NCBI GenBank assembly: GCA_012103495.1
Contig: WLWR01000071.1
Coordinates: 1-7,927 of the forward strand
DNA length: 7,927 bases
DNA from: Legionellales bacterium
GTDB taxonomy: Bacteria; Pseudomonadota; Gammaproteobacteria; WLWR01
Direction: 5' to 3'
Part shown: in pieces, positions 1-7,738 of the stretch
Numbering within the stretch: the first letter of the stretch is position 1
How the letters are laid out: each line of letters starts with the position of its first letter
The notes under the pieces: generated by a model
Databases searched by the model: none
Seen by the model: the letters and a program-made list of their open reading frames with translations, nothing else
What the model was told of the DNA's origin: nothing
Program-made: the position numbers and the translations under genes

Positions 1-2160
1 GGTGGCCTGGGATTGATTGGCTGCTTGAGATAAATCCCACAGGGCTTGTTCTAATACATCAAAGCCTCGACCAGTGCGATCTTGAATCATCAATTTAAAA
101 CCGCCTCCACTGCCAATGCCACGCACCGGAGGTGGTGGAATTACTAAAATTAATGCTTCTTCGATATCAGACATGGCTTGCTGCATCTGTGCCAAAATTT
201 CGTGATAGTTCAAGCTGTTTTTTTTGCGGATGGAAAAATCTTCTAATACGGGGAAAATGGCAGCCGCATTGGAAGCACTGCTAAAGGTCGCACCAGAAAA
301 CCCTGCAAATGCTACAGCGCTTTTTACCCCATCAATCTCTACCAGTCGTTGCGCCGCTTTTTGTACCACCGCATCGGTGCGTGATAAAGAAGCTCCGGGA
401 GGTAATTGAATTCCTACAATGAAATAACCTTGATCTTGCGCTGGAATAAATCCCGTTGGAACCTGATTGAATTGCCAAACGGTCATTAAAATTAATCCTA
501 AATAAATCAATATGGCCAGTAATCTCATCCGAATAAATTTTGCAAGAAACAAGCGGTATTGATCGGAAAAAAATGTTAACCCAGTATTGAATCGATCAAA
601 GAAGTATTTTAACGGATGCCGCCAAATATTTTCAGTTTGTTTCCGAGAAGAATGTGATGGCTTGAAAATTAATGCTGCCAACGCAGGGCTTAATGTCAAA
701 GAAACGATCATTGAGATCAGTGTGGCGGTGGCAATGGTGATGCCAAACTGTTGATAAAATTGACCAGAAATACCACCGATAAAAGTAGTTGGAATAAAAA
801 CCGCAACCAACACCAATCCCATTGCAATCAAAGCCGTACCCACTTCATCCATGGTGTGATGTGCTGCTTGCCGAGCATTCATACCTTCGCGCATGTTGCG
901 CTCCATATTTTCCACGACCACAATGGCATCGTCTACCACGATCCCAATGGCTAATACCAATCCAAATAGCGTTAAGTAATTGAGTGAAAATCCAAGGGCA
1001 TTTAAAAAAGTTAAAGTCCCGATCAAAGAAATGGGAATTGCCAAGATTGGAATAATAGCAGCACGCCAATTTTGTAAAAAAACAATGATCACCAGTGAGA
1101 CAAGAAGAATCGCTTCAAAAATGGTGTATACCACAGCAAGCATGGATTGGGCGATGTAATCGGTGGGGTTATAAACAATTTTGTAAGCAAGATCGGGAGG
1201 AAATTTTTGCGAAAGTTGTTGCATGGTTTTTTTTATATGCTGTGCTGTTTCCAACGCATTGGTGCCAGGCCGTTGAAAAATCGGTAGCGCAATCGCTGGT
1301 TGGCCGTCTAAATAGCCGCGGGTGGAATAACTTTCTGCACCTAATTCAACGCGACCAATGTCATGGATGCGCACGATTTCCCCACTTTTACCCGCTTTGA
1401 CCACGATGTTTTCAAATTGCTTGGGTGTGGTTAAACGACCCATGGTTTGCACCGTCAATTCAAATGGCAATTGATCTGGAGTTGGTGTTTGATTTAAAGT
1501 GCCGCTGGCTACTTGAATGTTCTGTGAACGCAATGCTTGCAACACTTCGTCAGCGGTTAAATTAAATTCAGCAATGCGATCAGGATCTAGCCAAATACGC
1601 ATTGAATATTGACTGGCACCAAACACTCGAACATCACCAACACCAGGAATGCGAGACAGTTCATCTTTGATTTGCAACGTGACGTAATTGGCAATGTATG
1701 TTTGATCCAATGTATTGTTTGGAGAAAATAAATTCACAACCAACATGAGATTGGGAGAATTTTTACGGGTGGTTACTCCCAAACGACGTACCGTTTCTGG
1801 CAAGCGTGGCAAGGCAACAGATACTCGATTTTGTACCAATACTTGCGCCATATCCAAGTCAGTTCCCAAGTTGAAAGTAATGGTCAGAACCATTTGTCCA
1901 TCACTGGATGATTGAGAAAACATATACAGCATATTTTCCACTCCATTAATTTCTTGTTCCAAAGGTGTCGCAACAGTCTCTGCAACAATTTGAGCACTGG
2001 CACCAGGATAGCTAGCTCTGACCTGAATGGTAGGGGGGGTAATTTCTGGATACTGAGTGATCGATAATTGCAAAAAAGAGAGCACACCTAGCAACACAAT
2101 TAAAATGGAAAGCACTGTGGCGAAAATGGGACGTTGAATAAAAAAATGGGCCAAGCGCAT
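1..2160 (-). CDS. RND multidrug efflux pump, inner-membrane HAE1 subunit (MexF-like), 3'-truncated by the window edge
   Basis: This is a proton-driven inner-membrane transporter that, with the adaptor encoded just upstream and an outer-membrane channel not seen here, exports drugs or other small molecules. The frame is open for 720 codons; family members have about 1040-1060, so the C-terminal third (TM8-12 and the conserved Lys near AcrB 940) lies outside. Visible features are the N-terminal FFIQRPIF motif and TM1 (~12-31), the periplasmic porter half with GVGDVRVFG (~173-181), then TM2-TM6 (~339-497). The proton-relay pair Asp410-Asp411 sits in TM4 (IGIVVDDAIVVVEN), at the place of AcrB Asp407/408. 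TM7 is at ~543-562, and FIPAQDQGYF (571-580) starts the second periplasmic half. The text resembles MexF more than AcrB (for example LEQEINGVENMLYM, PIFQRPGTNA, GGFKLMIQDR). Start ATG is at 2158-2160, with AAGGA (2170-2174) nine bases upstream. It lies 12 bases after the adaptor's stop, so the two are surely co-transcribed. Substrate cannot be read from the sequence. Confidence 0.95.
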   Translation of the reverse strand, partial: MRLAHFFIQRPIFATVLSILIVLLGVLSFLQLSITQYPEITPPTIQVRASYPGASAQIVAETVATPLEQEINGVENMLYMFSQSSSDGQMVLTITFNLGTDLDMAQVLVQNRVSVALPRLPETVRRLGVTTRKNSPNLMLVVNLFSPNNTLDQTYIANYVTLQIKDELSRIPGVGDVRVFGASQYSMRIWLDPDRIAEFNLTADEVLQALRSQNIQVASGTLNQTPTPDQLPFELTVQTMGRLTTPKQFENIVVKAGKSGEIVRIHDIGRVELGAESYSTRGYLDGQPAIALPIFQRPGTNALETAQHIKKTMQQLSQKFPPDLAYKIVYNPTDYIAQSMLAVVYTIFEAILLVSLVIIVFLQNWRAAIIPILAIPISLIGTLTFLNALGFSLNYLTLFGLVLAIGIVVDDAIVVVENMERNMREGMNARQAAHHTMDEVGTALIAMGLVLVAVFIPTTFIGGISGQFYQQFGITIATATLISMIVSLTLSPALAALIFKPSHSSRKQTENIWRHPLKYFFDRFNTGLTFFSDQYRLFLAKFIRMRLLAILIYLGLILMTVWQFNQVPTGFIPAQDQGYFIVGIQLPPGASLSRTDAVVQKAAQRLVEIDGVKSAVAFAGFSGATFSSASNAAAIFPVLEDFSIRKKNSLNYHEILAQMQQAMSDIEEALILVIPPPPVRGIGSGGGFKLMIQDRTGRGFDVLEQALWDLSQAANQSQAT

Positions 2161-2169
2161 AATGAGCTG

Positions 2170-2174
2170 TCCTT
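2170..2174 (-). promoter_or_regulatory. Ribosome binding site of the RND pump gene
   Basis: AAGGA on the minus strand lies nine bases before the ATG at 2158-2160 and overlaps the first two bases (in reading direction, its last two) of the adaptor's TAA stop region (2173-2175). This placement suggests that ribosomes finishing the adaptor reinitiate on the pump gene. It supports the ATG choice together with the FFIQRPIF N-terminus that follows. Confidence 0.6.
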
Positions 2175-3300
2175 ATTGTTGTTGAGTCAGTGGTTCCAGT
2201 TTGGGTGATACCACCATGCCCGCTCGCAATCGTTGGATGCCTTTGGTCACAACTTGATCGTTCGCACTCAACCCTTGCCGAATGATACGCCAATAATGGT
2301 CATGCAACGGGCCTATTTGAATGAAGCGTTTTTCTATTTCATTATCGTCATTAATAATGTATACAAATTTTTGAGATTGATCAGAACCAATGATTTCATC
2401 AGGAATGAGAATGGCTTGATACTCACCACTGGCACTGATTCTGGCGCGGCCGAATAAACCAGGTTGAATGACATCATTGGGGTTTGGGATTGTGGCACGT
2501 CCTTCAATGGTTCCCGTTTCCAAATCTACTTCATTATCAATAAAATCAACGGTACCTTGATGAGTGAACTCTTGCTCATCTTGTAATTTTACAAAGATAG
2601 GGTTGGATTGACTGCGTAAAGTTTCACGCTCAGTGGTTTGATCAAAGCGAATGTATTTTAGTAAATCACGTTCACTGGCTTCAAAATAAAAGTGAATTGG
2701 ATTGGTGGAAACAACAGTTGTCAATAGCGTTGCATTGGCGGCATTATTTCTATCACCACTAATTAAATTTCCTGGACTGATTAAGTGGCGCCCCACTCGA
2801 CCATCAATAGGACTTCTTACCAGAGTGAACGCAAGGTTTAATTTTTCTTGATCTAAATTGGCTTTGGCTGTGTGATATTCTTGTGCTTTTAAATCCACAG
2901 TACTTTCAGAAATTGAACGAGATTTCCAAAGTTTTTGTGCACGATTGTATTCTTTAGTAGCTAACGTATATTGTGCTTGTGCCTGGTTCAATGCGATGAC
3001 GAATGGACGCTGATCAATAATAAATAACACATCACCACGTTTTACCTTCTGCCCATCCACAAATCGAATTTGATCCAAATAGCCACTGACTCGCGCGCGA
3101 ATTTCAACCCGTCCAATGGCTTGAAACCGGCCCGTGTATTCATCCCATTCAATGATGGTTTGTTTTAGAGGGTGGCTTACAGTAACTTCGAGAGAGGATG
3201 AAGATTCACCAGAATCTTGATCATTTTGACAGCCTATAACAAATAATCCTCCTAGGAATGTTGCTATTGCCACTGGCAGTATGGCTTGTTGGATGCGCAT
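2173..3300 (-). CDS. RND efflux periplasmic adaptor lipoprotein (membrane fusion protein, MexE-like)
   Basis: This adaptor should link the downstream RND pump to an outer-membrane channel. The 375 residues begin with a lipoprotein signal: a hydrophobic stretch, then lipobox VIGC with lipidated Cys24, followed by a Ser/Asp-rich linker. EWDEYTGRF (51-59) is typical of the MexE branch. The lipoyl-like half-motifs are ARVSGYLDQIRF (69-80) and VKRGDVLFIIDQRPF (86-100), the alpha-helical hairpin spans about 101-157, and the second lipoyl half is around VRSPIDGRVGR (161-171). A beta-barrel covers about 200-290 (VDFIDNEVDLETGTIEGRA) and a membrane-proximal domain about 295-370. Start choice: an in-frame TGA lies 12 bases upstream of ATG 3298-3300, so this is the earliest possible ATG; the Shine-Dalgarno is poor. 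The protein is complete and near the usual family length. No TetR-, LysR- or MexT-like regulator gene adjoins it in the window. Confidence 0.95.
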   Translation of the reverse strand: MRIQQAILPVAIATFLGGLFVIGCQNDQDSGESSSSLEVTVSHPLKQTIIEWDEYTGRFQAIGRVEIRARVSGYLDQIRFVDGQKVKRGDVLFIIDQRPFVIALNQAQAQYTLATKEYNRAQKLWKSRSISESTVDLKAQEYHTAKANLDQEKLNLAFTLVRSPIDGRVGRHLISPGNLISGDRNNAANATLLTTVVSTNPIHFYFEASERDLLKYIRFDQTTERETLRSQSNPIFVKLQDEQEFTHQGTVDFIDNEVDLETGTIEGRATIPNPNDVIQPGLFGRARISASGEYQAILIPDEIIGSDQSQKFVYIINDDNEIEKRFIQIGPLHDHYWRIIRQGLSANDQVVTKGIQRLRAGMVVSPKLEPLTQQQ

Positions 3301-3429
3301 GATTTTTTTTCATTTGTATCTCAATAATAATAAGCTTAGTTTGTGATTGGCTTTTTAGCAGTGCTATTTGCACCTGAAGCTACTGCCCACTGTAGGCGTA
3401 AAATTCATATTTTCAAGTACAACGAGATA
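3301..3429. other. Intergenic region between argH and the efflux operon
   Basis: This is the only real gap between genes. It is A+T-rich with an 8-base T run at 3303-3310 (A run on the coding strand) just before the adaptor start. A GCAGT/ACTGC inverted repeat (about 3354-3386) could form a weak hairpin with a long loop, but it is not followed by a U tract on the minus strand, so it does not look like an intrinsic terminator for argH. No convincing ARG box (TGAAT-n4-ATTCA-like) is seen. Confidence 0.6.
3389..3416 (-). promoter_or_regulatory. Possible sigma70-type promoter for the efflux genes
   Basis: In the 129-base gap between argH and the adaptor gene, the minus strand has TTGAAA (3411-3416) and TACAGT (3389-3394) separated by 16 bases. 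This is a fair -35 and an imperfect -10. It would give a leader of roughly 80 bases before the ATG at 3300. The match is weak and could be chance; the alternative is read-through from argH. I see no palindromic operator good enough to report. Confidence 0.25.
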
Positions 3430-4866
3430 TTAAAGCTGCAGGGTTAGTAAAGGTTGGTGCTTTGTTAGCCATTGTTGAAACTGTGCTAATTGATCGTAAG
3501 CTTGTTGGATTTGCTGTTGCACGGACCGTTTTGCGGTACCTCCATCCGCTTGGTGTGATTCAATCACATTGATAATATCCAGTTCAGAAAAAATATCTTC
3601 AGAAAACTGATTGCTGAAGGTTTGATACTGTTTTAAGGATAACTCGCTTAATAATTTGTTCTGTTCTAAGCAATGTAGAATAATTTGTCCTGTGATTGTG
3701 TGAGCTTGACGAAACGGTATTCCTTTGGCAGCTAAGTAATTGGCAATTTGGGTAGCATTGGAAAAGTCATCACGTACGGTTTGACTCAATCGATCAGTAT
3801 GGACATGCATGCTGGCTAGCATAGGCGTGTAAACAGCAAGAGTTTTTTCAATGGTTTGTACCACATCAAACAATCCTTGCTTATCTTCTTGCAAATCTTT
3901 GTTGTATGCCAACGGTAAACCTTTAAGAACGGTGAATAAACTCATTAGTGCTCCTACCACGCGACCGGTTTTACCACGTGCTAATTCAGCAACATCTGGA
4001 TTTTTTTTCTGTGGCATCATGCTGCTGCCGGTGCAAAACGCATCGTCCAATTGAATGAAACTAAATTCATGACTGCTCCATAAAATAATTTCTTCACTTA
4101 GTTTAGAAAAATGCGTCATGATTAACGATGCATTGGTTAAAAACTCAATGACAAAATCTCGATCACTGACGGCATCTAAACTGTTGGAATAAATCTGATC
4201 AAACCCCAATTGTTGAGCTACATAATGGCGATCAACAGCCACACCACTGCCAGCCAAAGCACCGGCTCCCAGTGGTGAGTAATTGATTCGAGACCATTGT
4301 CCTATCAAGCGGTCAATATCTCGCCCAAACATAGAAACATATGCCAGCAGATGATGAGCAAACCGTATCGGTTCTGCGCGTTGCAGGTGGGTGTAGCCTG
4401 GCATGATGGTATCGATGTGTTGAGTGGCTTGATCTAACAGTGTTTGATTGAATTGAATCAATTGCTCAACGATCAAAAGCAAATGATGTCGCACATACAA
4501 ATGCAAATCCAAGGCCACTTGATCATTACGGCTACGCCCAGTATGTAACTTACCAGCATCCTCACCAATCAATTCATGCAATTGGCGCTCAAGATTCATG
4601 TGAATATCTTCATCCTCGATACGAAACGTTAACGCTCCTTGAGAGAGTTTATGTTGCAATTGTTGCAAACCCTCTGTAATGCGAATGGCTGATGCCTGAT
4701 CAATAATTTGGCAGTGAGCAAGCATTTTCACATGTGCCAGACTGCCTAATAGATCAAATTCAGCCAATTGATAGTCAAAAGAAATCGAGGCGTTGTATTC
4801 ATCAACTTGTTGGTGAGTGGCTTTGGTAAAACGCCCTCCCCATAATTTTGGATCCGATGTGTTCAT
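3430..4866 (-). CDS. argH: Argininosuccinate lyase
   Basis: ArgH cleaves argininosuccinate to arginine and fumarate, the last step of arginine synthesis, in the cytoplasm as a homotetramer. The 478-residue product begins MNTSDPKLWGGRF, the usual N-terminus of the family. Superfamily signatures are all present: HTGRSRNDQ (108-116), YTHLQRAEP (158-166) with the conserved His, and the fumarate-lyase signature GSSMMPQKKNP (280-290) with the catalytic Ser on its mobile loop. Length is normal (about 460-480). The start is ATG 4864-4866, not the ATG 45 bases earlier at 4909-4911, because the family's N-terminus begins here, AGGTGA (4877-4882) lies ten bases upstream, and the ATG forms a 4-base ATGA overlap with the argG stop. 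That overlap points to translational coupling with argG. No defect is visible. Confidence 0.97.
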   Translation of the reverse strand: MNTSDPKLWGGRFTKATHQQVDEYNASISFDYQLAEFDLLGSLAHVKMLAHCQIIDQASAIRITEGLQQLQHKLSQGALTFRIEDEDIHMNLERQLHELIGEDAGKLHTGRSRNDQVALDLHLYVRHHLLLIVEQLIQFNQTLLDQATQHIDTIMPGYTHLQRAEPIRFAHHLLAYVSMFGRDIDRLIGQWSRINYSPLGAGALAGSGVAVDRHYVAQQLGFDQIYSNSLDAVSDRDFVIEFLTNASLIMTHFSKLSEEIILWSSHEFSFIQLDDAFCTGSSMMPQKKNPDVAELARGKTGRVVGALMSLFTVLKGLPLAYNKDLQEDKQGLFDVVQTIEKTLAVYTPMLASMHVHTDRLSQTVRDDFSNATQIANYLAAKGIPFRQAHTITGQIILHCLEQNKLLSELSLKQYQTFSNQFSEDIFSELDIINVIESHQADGGTAKRSVQQQIQQAYDQLAQFQQWLTKHQPLLTLQL

Positions 4867-6062
4867 GAGGTTTGATTCACCTGTGAAAAAATTTGAGAAG
4901 GTAAGCCCCACAATTGAATAAAACCAGTTGCTGCTTGATGATCAAAAGCATCTTGCGCTTTGTAAGTGGCTAAATCCAATTGATACAGTGATTGTTTGGA
5001 TTGTCTACCCGTAATGATAATATTGCCTTTATGCAAGCGAATGCGTACTACGCCATTCACAGTTTTTTGGGTGTGATCAAGAAATGCATCGACCGCCGAA
5101 AATAAAGAACTGTGCCACAATCCTTCATACACTAGATTGGCAAATTTTTGTTCCATGATGGGTTTGAAATGAGCCACTTCTCGAGGCAAGCACAAAGCTT
5201 CCAAAGCCTGATGAGCTTTGATCAATGTCATAGCAGCCGGTGCTTCATAAATTTCACGTGACTTAATGCCAACCAGCCGGTTCTCCACATGATCGATACG
5301 GCCAATCCCGTGTTCACCGGCCAGTTGATTTAACGTGCTGATTAATTGATGCAGCGGCAGCGGTTGACCGTTGAGAGCGGTAGGAATCCCTTGGTGAAAG
5401 GTTAATTCAATATCAACGCCTGTCTCAGGCGCTTGATCAATGGAACAAGTCCAGGCATACGCTTGAGATGGAGGTTCAGCCCAAGGATCTTCTAAGACAC
5501 CGCATTCACAACTGCGTCCCCATAAATTTAAATCAATGCTGAATGGATTTTCCAATTGAATGGGCAGTGGAATATCACGCTGTTTGGCATATTCAATCGC
5601 TTGTTCTCGACTCATTGGATGTTCTCGTACGGGTGCGACAATTTTTAAATCGGGCGCCAAGGTGTTGATTGAAACATCAAATCGAACTTGGTCATTGCCT
5701 TTACCTGTACAACCGTGAGCAATAGCAGTCGCATTTTCTTGACGAGCAATCTCAACTAATTTTTGACTGATTAAAGGACGTGATAAAGCTGAGATCAAAG
5801 GGTACGTGTTTTCATACAAAGCATTGGCGCGCAAAGCTTTGGCTAAATAATTTTCGGCAAATGACTGTTGAACGTCTAACACGTAACACTGTTGTGCACC
5901 AATGGCGAGTGCTTTTTGTTTGATGGCTTGCAAATCTTTACCTTCCCCGACATCCACTGCCAAGGCAATTACCGAGTATTGATACTGCTCTTGCAACCAA
6001 GAAATGGCGACCGATGTATCCAACCCGCCAGAATAGGCTAAAACAATTTTGTTGTGGCTCAT
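4863..6062 (-). CDS. argG: Argininosuccinate synthase (type 1)
   Basis: ArgG condenses citrulline and aspartate with ATP hydrolysis to AMP and pyrophosphate, giving argininosuccinate for ArgH. The 399 residues match the usual ~400 of type 1 enzymes. The N-terminal ATP-pyrophosphatase loop AYSGGLDTS is at 9-17, with VDVGEGKD (36-43) after it. GCTGKGNDQVRF (117-128) is the citrulline/aspartate-binding region, and SIDLNLWGRSCECGVLEDP (175-193) is a family hallmark. GRIDHVENRLVGIKSREIYEAP in the C-terminal half is also typical. The ATG at 6060-6062 has a strong AGGAGA (6068-6073) five bases upstream. It begins nine bases after the argF stop, and its own TGA overlaps the argH ATG. The gene is intact and sits in the pathway order between argF and argH. 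Confidence 0.97.
   Translation of the reverse strand: MSHNKIVLAYSGGLDTSVAISWLQEQYQYSVIALAVDVGEGKDLQAIKQKALAIGAQQCYVLDVQQSFAENYLAKALRANALYENTYPLISALSRPLISQKLVEIARQENATAIAHGCTGKGNDQVRFDVSINTLAPDLKIVAPVREHPMSREQAIEYAKQRDIPLPIQLENPFSIDLNLWGRSCECGVLEDPWAEPPSQAYAWTCSIDQAPETGVDIELTFHQGIPTALNGQPLPLHQLISTLNQLAGEHGIGRIDHVENRLVGIKSREIYEAPAAMTLIKAHQALEALCLPREVAHFKPIMEQKFANLVYEGLWHSSLFSAVDAFLDHTQKTVNGVVRIRLHKGNIIITGRQSKQSLYQLDLATYKAQDAFDHQAATGFIQLWGLPSQIFSQVNQTS
4877..4882 (-). promoter_or_regulatory. Ribosome binding site deciding the argH start
   Basis: AGGTGA on the minus strand, inside the 3' end of argG, is ten bases before ATG 4864-4866. It supports that start over the ATG 45 bases further upstream, which would add 15 residues (MGLTFSNFFTGESNL) not found in the family. 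Confidence 0.55.
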
Positions 6063-6067
6063 AAAAT

Positions 6068-6073
6068 TCTCCT
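6068..6073 (-). promoter_or_regulatory. Ribosome binding site of argG, overlapping the argF stop
   Basis: AGGAGA on the minus strand, five bases before the argG ATG, overlaps the TAG stop of argF (6072-6074). It is the best Shine-Dalgarno match among the genes here and suggests that termination on argF hands ribosomes to argG. Confidence 0.65.
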
Positions 6074-6971
6074 AAGTAAGTAATTGGATAAGAATGGCTT
6101 TTTGTACATGCAAGCGATTTTCACTTTGTTGAAACACCGCCGAGTTAGGTTGATCCGGTAGTGTTTCACTAACTTCTTCGCCGCGATTCATCGGCATGCA
6201 ATGCATGAAAATAGCTTCAGGCGTTGCTAATTGCATCAATTGTTCATTGACTTGATATCCGGCAAATAGAGTTGGATCTTTTTCAGAAAATCCCATGCTG
6301 GTCCACACGTCAGTATAAACCGCATGAGCATTGGCAACCGCTTGTTCAGGTTGTGAGTAAGCTTGCACCAGATGATCCAACTGGTGTTTGCTTACTTGAG
6401 CTAACACGGAGGGATCTGGTTCGTGTTCGTCCGGGCAACAATAATGAATCCGAATGCCTAACTTGGGAGCCATTAACAATAAGCTGTGTAACACATTGTT
6501 GCCATCGCCCACATAGCAAAGCGTTAAATCCGATAGTGGGTTGTCAAATTTTTGTTGCAAGGTTAATAAATCAGCCAACGTTTGACAGGGATGATATTTA
6601 TCAGTCAAACCATTGATGATGGGAATGGGGGCAAACGGTTGCATTAATTGTAAAAAATCATCGTTAAACGTTCGGATCATTAGCGCGTCGCAATAACCTT
6701 GAAGTACTCGAATAAAATCTTTAGGTGCTTCGTTTTTGCGACTATCACCGACACTTTCAACCACACTGCCTCCCAATTGTTGTACCGCCACGGTGAAGCT
6801 AAAACGAGTTCGCAAGGATGGTTTATCAAACGCCAATGCCACGTGTCGTCCGGTCAAGGTGTGTCGGTGTAAGGTGTGATCATTTTTAAGTTGGTTGGCT
6901 AAAGTGAGTAACTGGGTCAATTCCTCAGCAGTGAATTCATCACCGGTGAGTAGATGGGGTTGGGTTAGCAT
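6072..6971 (-). CDS. argF: Ornithine carbamoyltransferase
   Basis: ArgF transfers the carbamoyl group of carbamoyl phosphate to ornithine, producing citrulline for ArgG. The product has 299 residues from the chosen start. It shows the carbamoyl-phosphate motif SLRTR (52-56), HPCQ (127-130), GDGNN (155-159), the ornithine-side loop DVWTSMG (221-227), HCMP (257-260) and the C-terminal ENRLHVQKA. The SMG loop and MHCMPMNRGEEV favour true ornithine carbamoyltransferase over N-acetyl- or N-succinylornithine enzymes. The stretch between LGG (66-68) and the KNEAPKD loop is about three residues shorter than the DLQLGRGEP type common in other bacteria. The start is ATG 6969-6971, not the ATG at 7002-7004, because GGAGA (6981-6985) lies nine bases upstream and the N-terminus then fits the family (QPHLLTGDEF). 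It overlaps the argB end by seven bases. Confidence 0.93.
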   Translation of the reverse strand: MLTQPHLLTGDEFTAEELTQLLTLANQLKNDHTLHRHTLTGRHVALAFDKPSLRTRFSFTVAVQQLGGSVVESVGDSRKNEAPKDFIRVLQGYCDALMIRTFNDDFLQLMQPFAPIPIINGLTDKYHPCQTLADLLTLQQKFDNPLSDLTLCYVGDGNNVLHSLLLMAPKLGIRIHYCCPDEHEPDPSVLAQVSKHQLDHLVQAYSQPEQAVANAHAVYTDVWTSMGFSEKDPTLFAGYQVNEQLMQLATPEAIFMHCMPMNRGEEVSETLPDQPNSAVFQQSENRLHVQKAILIQLLT

Positions 6972-7738
6972 GGTTGAGGTTCTCCGGGTAACGTAGATTT
7001 GCACAAACTGCCAATGCCGGCCACGGTAAATAATTCTTCAATCAGAGCGTGGGGGCGTTGGCCATTGATGATATGGATATGATTCATATTTGTTTGCAAT
7101 GCAGTGAGGATAGCGCGAACTTTGGTAAGCATCCCTTCTTTCACAATCTGTTGATCAATTAATTGTTGTAATTGATGAGTGTCCAATGATGACAAGCGTT
7201 GGCCATCAGCATCGAATATACCATCTTGATCGGTTAAGTAAATTAATTTGTTGACACCAAGTGCCATGGCAATTTCACATGCGGCAACGTCGGCATTCAC
7301 ATTAAGGGATTGGCCTTGGGAATCGATGCCAATAGGTGCGATGACAGGAATCGGATGGACTTGTGAATCTGGCGTGTGCAGAATATTGATAATGGGTTGG
7401 ATATTAACAGCTTTGACTTTCCCTGCTCGTTCGTGTTGTGTACTGATGGGTTCACATTGTAGTAAATGATCATCGGCGCCCGTCAATCCAACAGCACGAA
7501 TCCCAATGTGATTGAGTTGTTTGACCAACATATTGTTAATGTGACCACATAAAACCATCTCAATGATGTCCATCGCCGCATTGGAGGTGACCCGCAAACC
7601 ATCGACAAAATGACTGTTGATGTGATGCATTGCGAGTGCTTGATCAATGGCTTTGCCACCACCGTGAACAAGAATGACATGAATGCCGACACCTTTTAAT
7701 AATTTCAAATCTTGATTTAAGATTATATTGAATTGCAT
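6965..7738 (-). pseudogene. argB: Acetylglutamate kinase, N-terminus lost (argB remnant)
   Basis: ArgB phosphorylates N-acetylglutamate, the second step from glutamate to ornithine. From about residue LLKGVGIHVILVHGGG (codons beginning at 7702) onward, the homology is good. Present are the second glycine loop VHGGG, HFVDGLRVT with the substrate Arg, MDIIEMVL, AVGLTGAD, NVNAD with the conserved Asn and Asp, LTDQDGIFD, the EGMLTKVRA region with the conserved Lys, and the C-terminal IINGQRPHALIEELF. The family's N-terminal segment is absent: the K-x-GG strand (KYGGN or KLGG, with the catalytic Lys) and the helix after it occur in none of the three minus-strand frames up to the edge. The ATG at 7736-7738 gives 257 residues and the ATG at 7811-7813 gives 282, but both put non-homologous sequence before LLKGVG and neither has a clear Shine-Dalgarno. 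The rest of the frame is clean to its stop inside argF. Probably inactive, or an assembly join. Confidence 0.7.
6981..6985 (-). promoter_or_regulatory. Ribosome binding site deciding the argF start
   Basis: GGAGA on the minus strand lies nine bases before ATG 6969-6971, within the last codons of argB. It makes that ATG preferable to the one 33 bases upstream. Since the site is inside argB, argF translation may depend on ribosomes arriving from argB. Confidence 0.55.

Noticed and set aside
224..1400. Plus-strand open frames within the pump gene (about 60-100 codons)
   Set aside because: They lie wholly opposite the well-conserved RND pump, show no recognisable motifs and lack their own ribosome binding sites.
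3354..3386. GCAGT/ACTGC inverted repeat as a terminator of argH
   Set aside because: The stem is short, the loop is long and no U tract follows on the minus strand.
4867..4911. Longer argH start at 4909-4911
   Set aside because: It adds 15 residues unlike the family's N-terminus and lies deep inside argG; ATG 4864-4866 has a ribosome binding site and the ATGA overlap.
6272..6616. 114-codon plus-strand frame opposite argF
   Set aside because: It is antisense to conserved ArgF motifs and has no family features; it is a shadow frame.
6072..6971. N-acetyl- or N-succinylornithine carbamoyltransferase instead of ArgF
   Set aside because: The SMG loop (DVWTSMG) and the MHCMPMNRGEEV context are those of ornithine carbamoyltransferase.
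6972..7004. Longer argF start at 7002-7004
   Set aside because: The extra MQIYVTRRTST is not family-like, and GGAGA is correctly spaced only for ATG 6969-6971.
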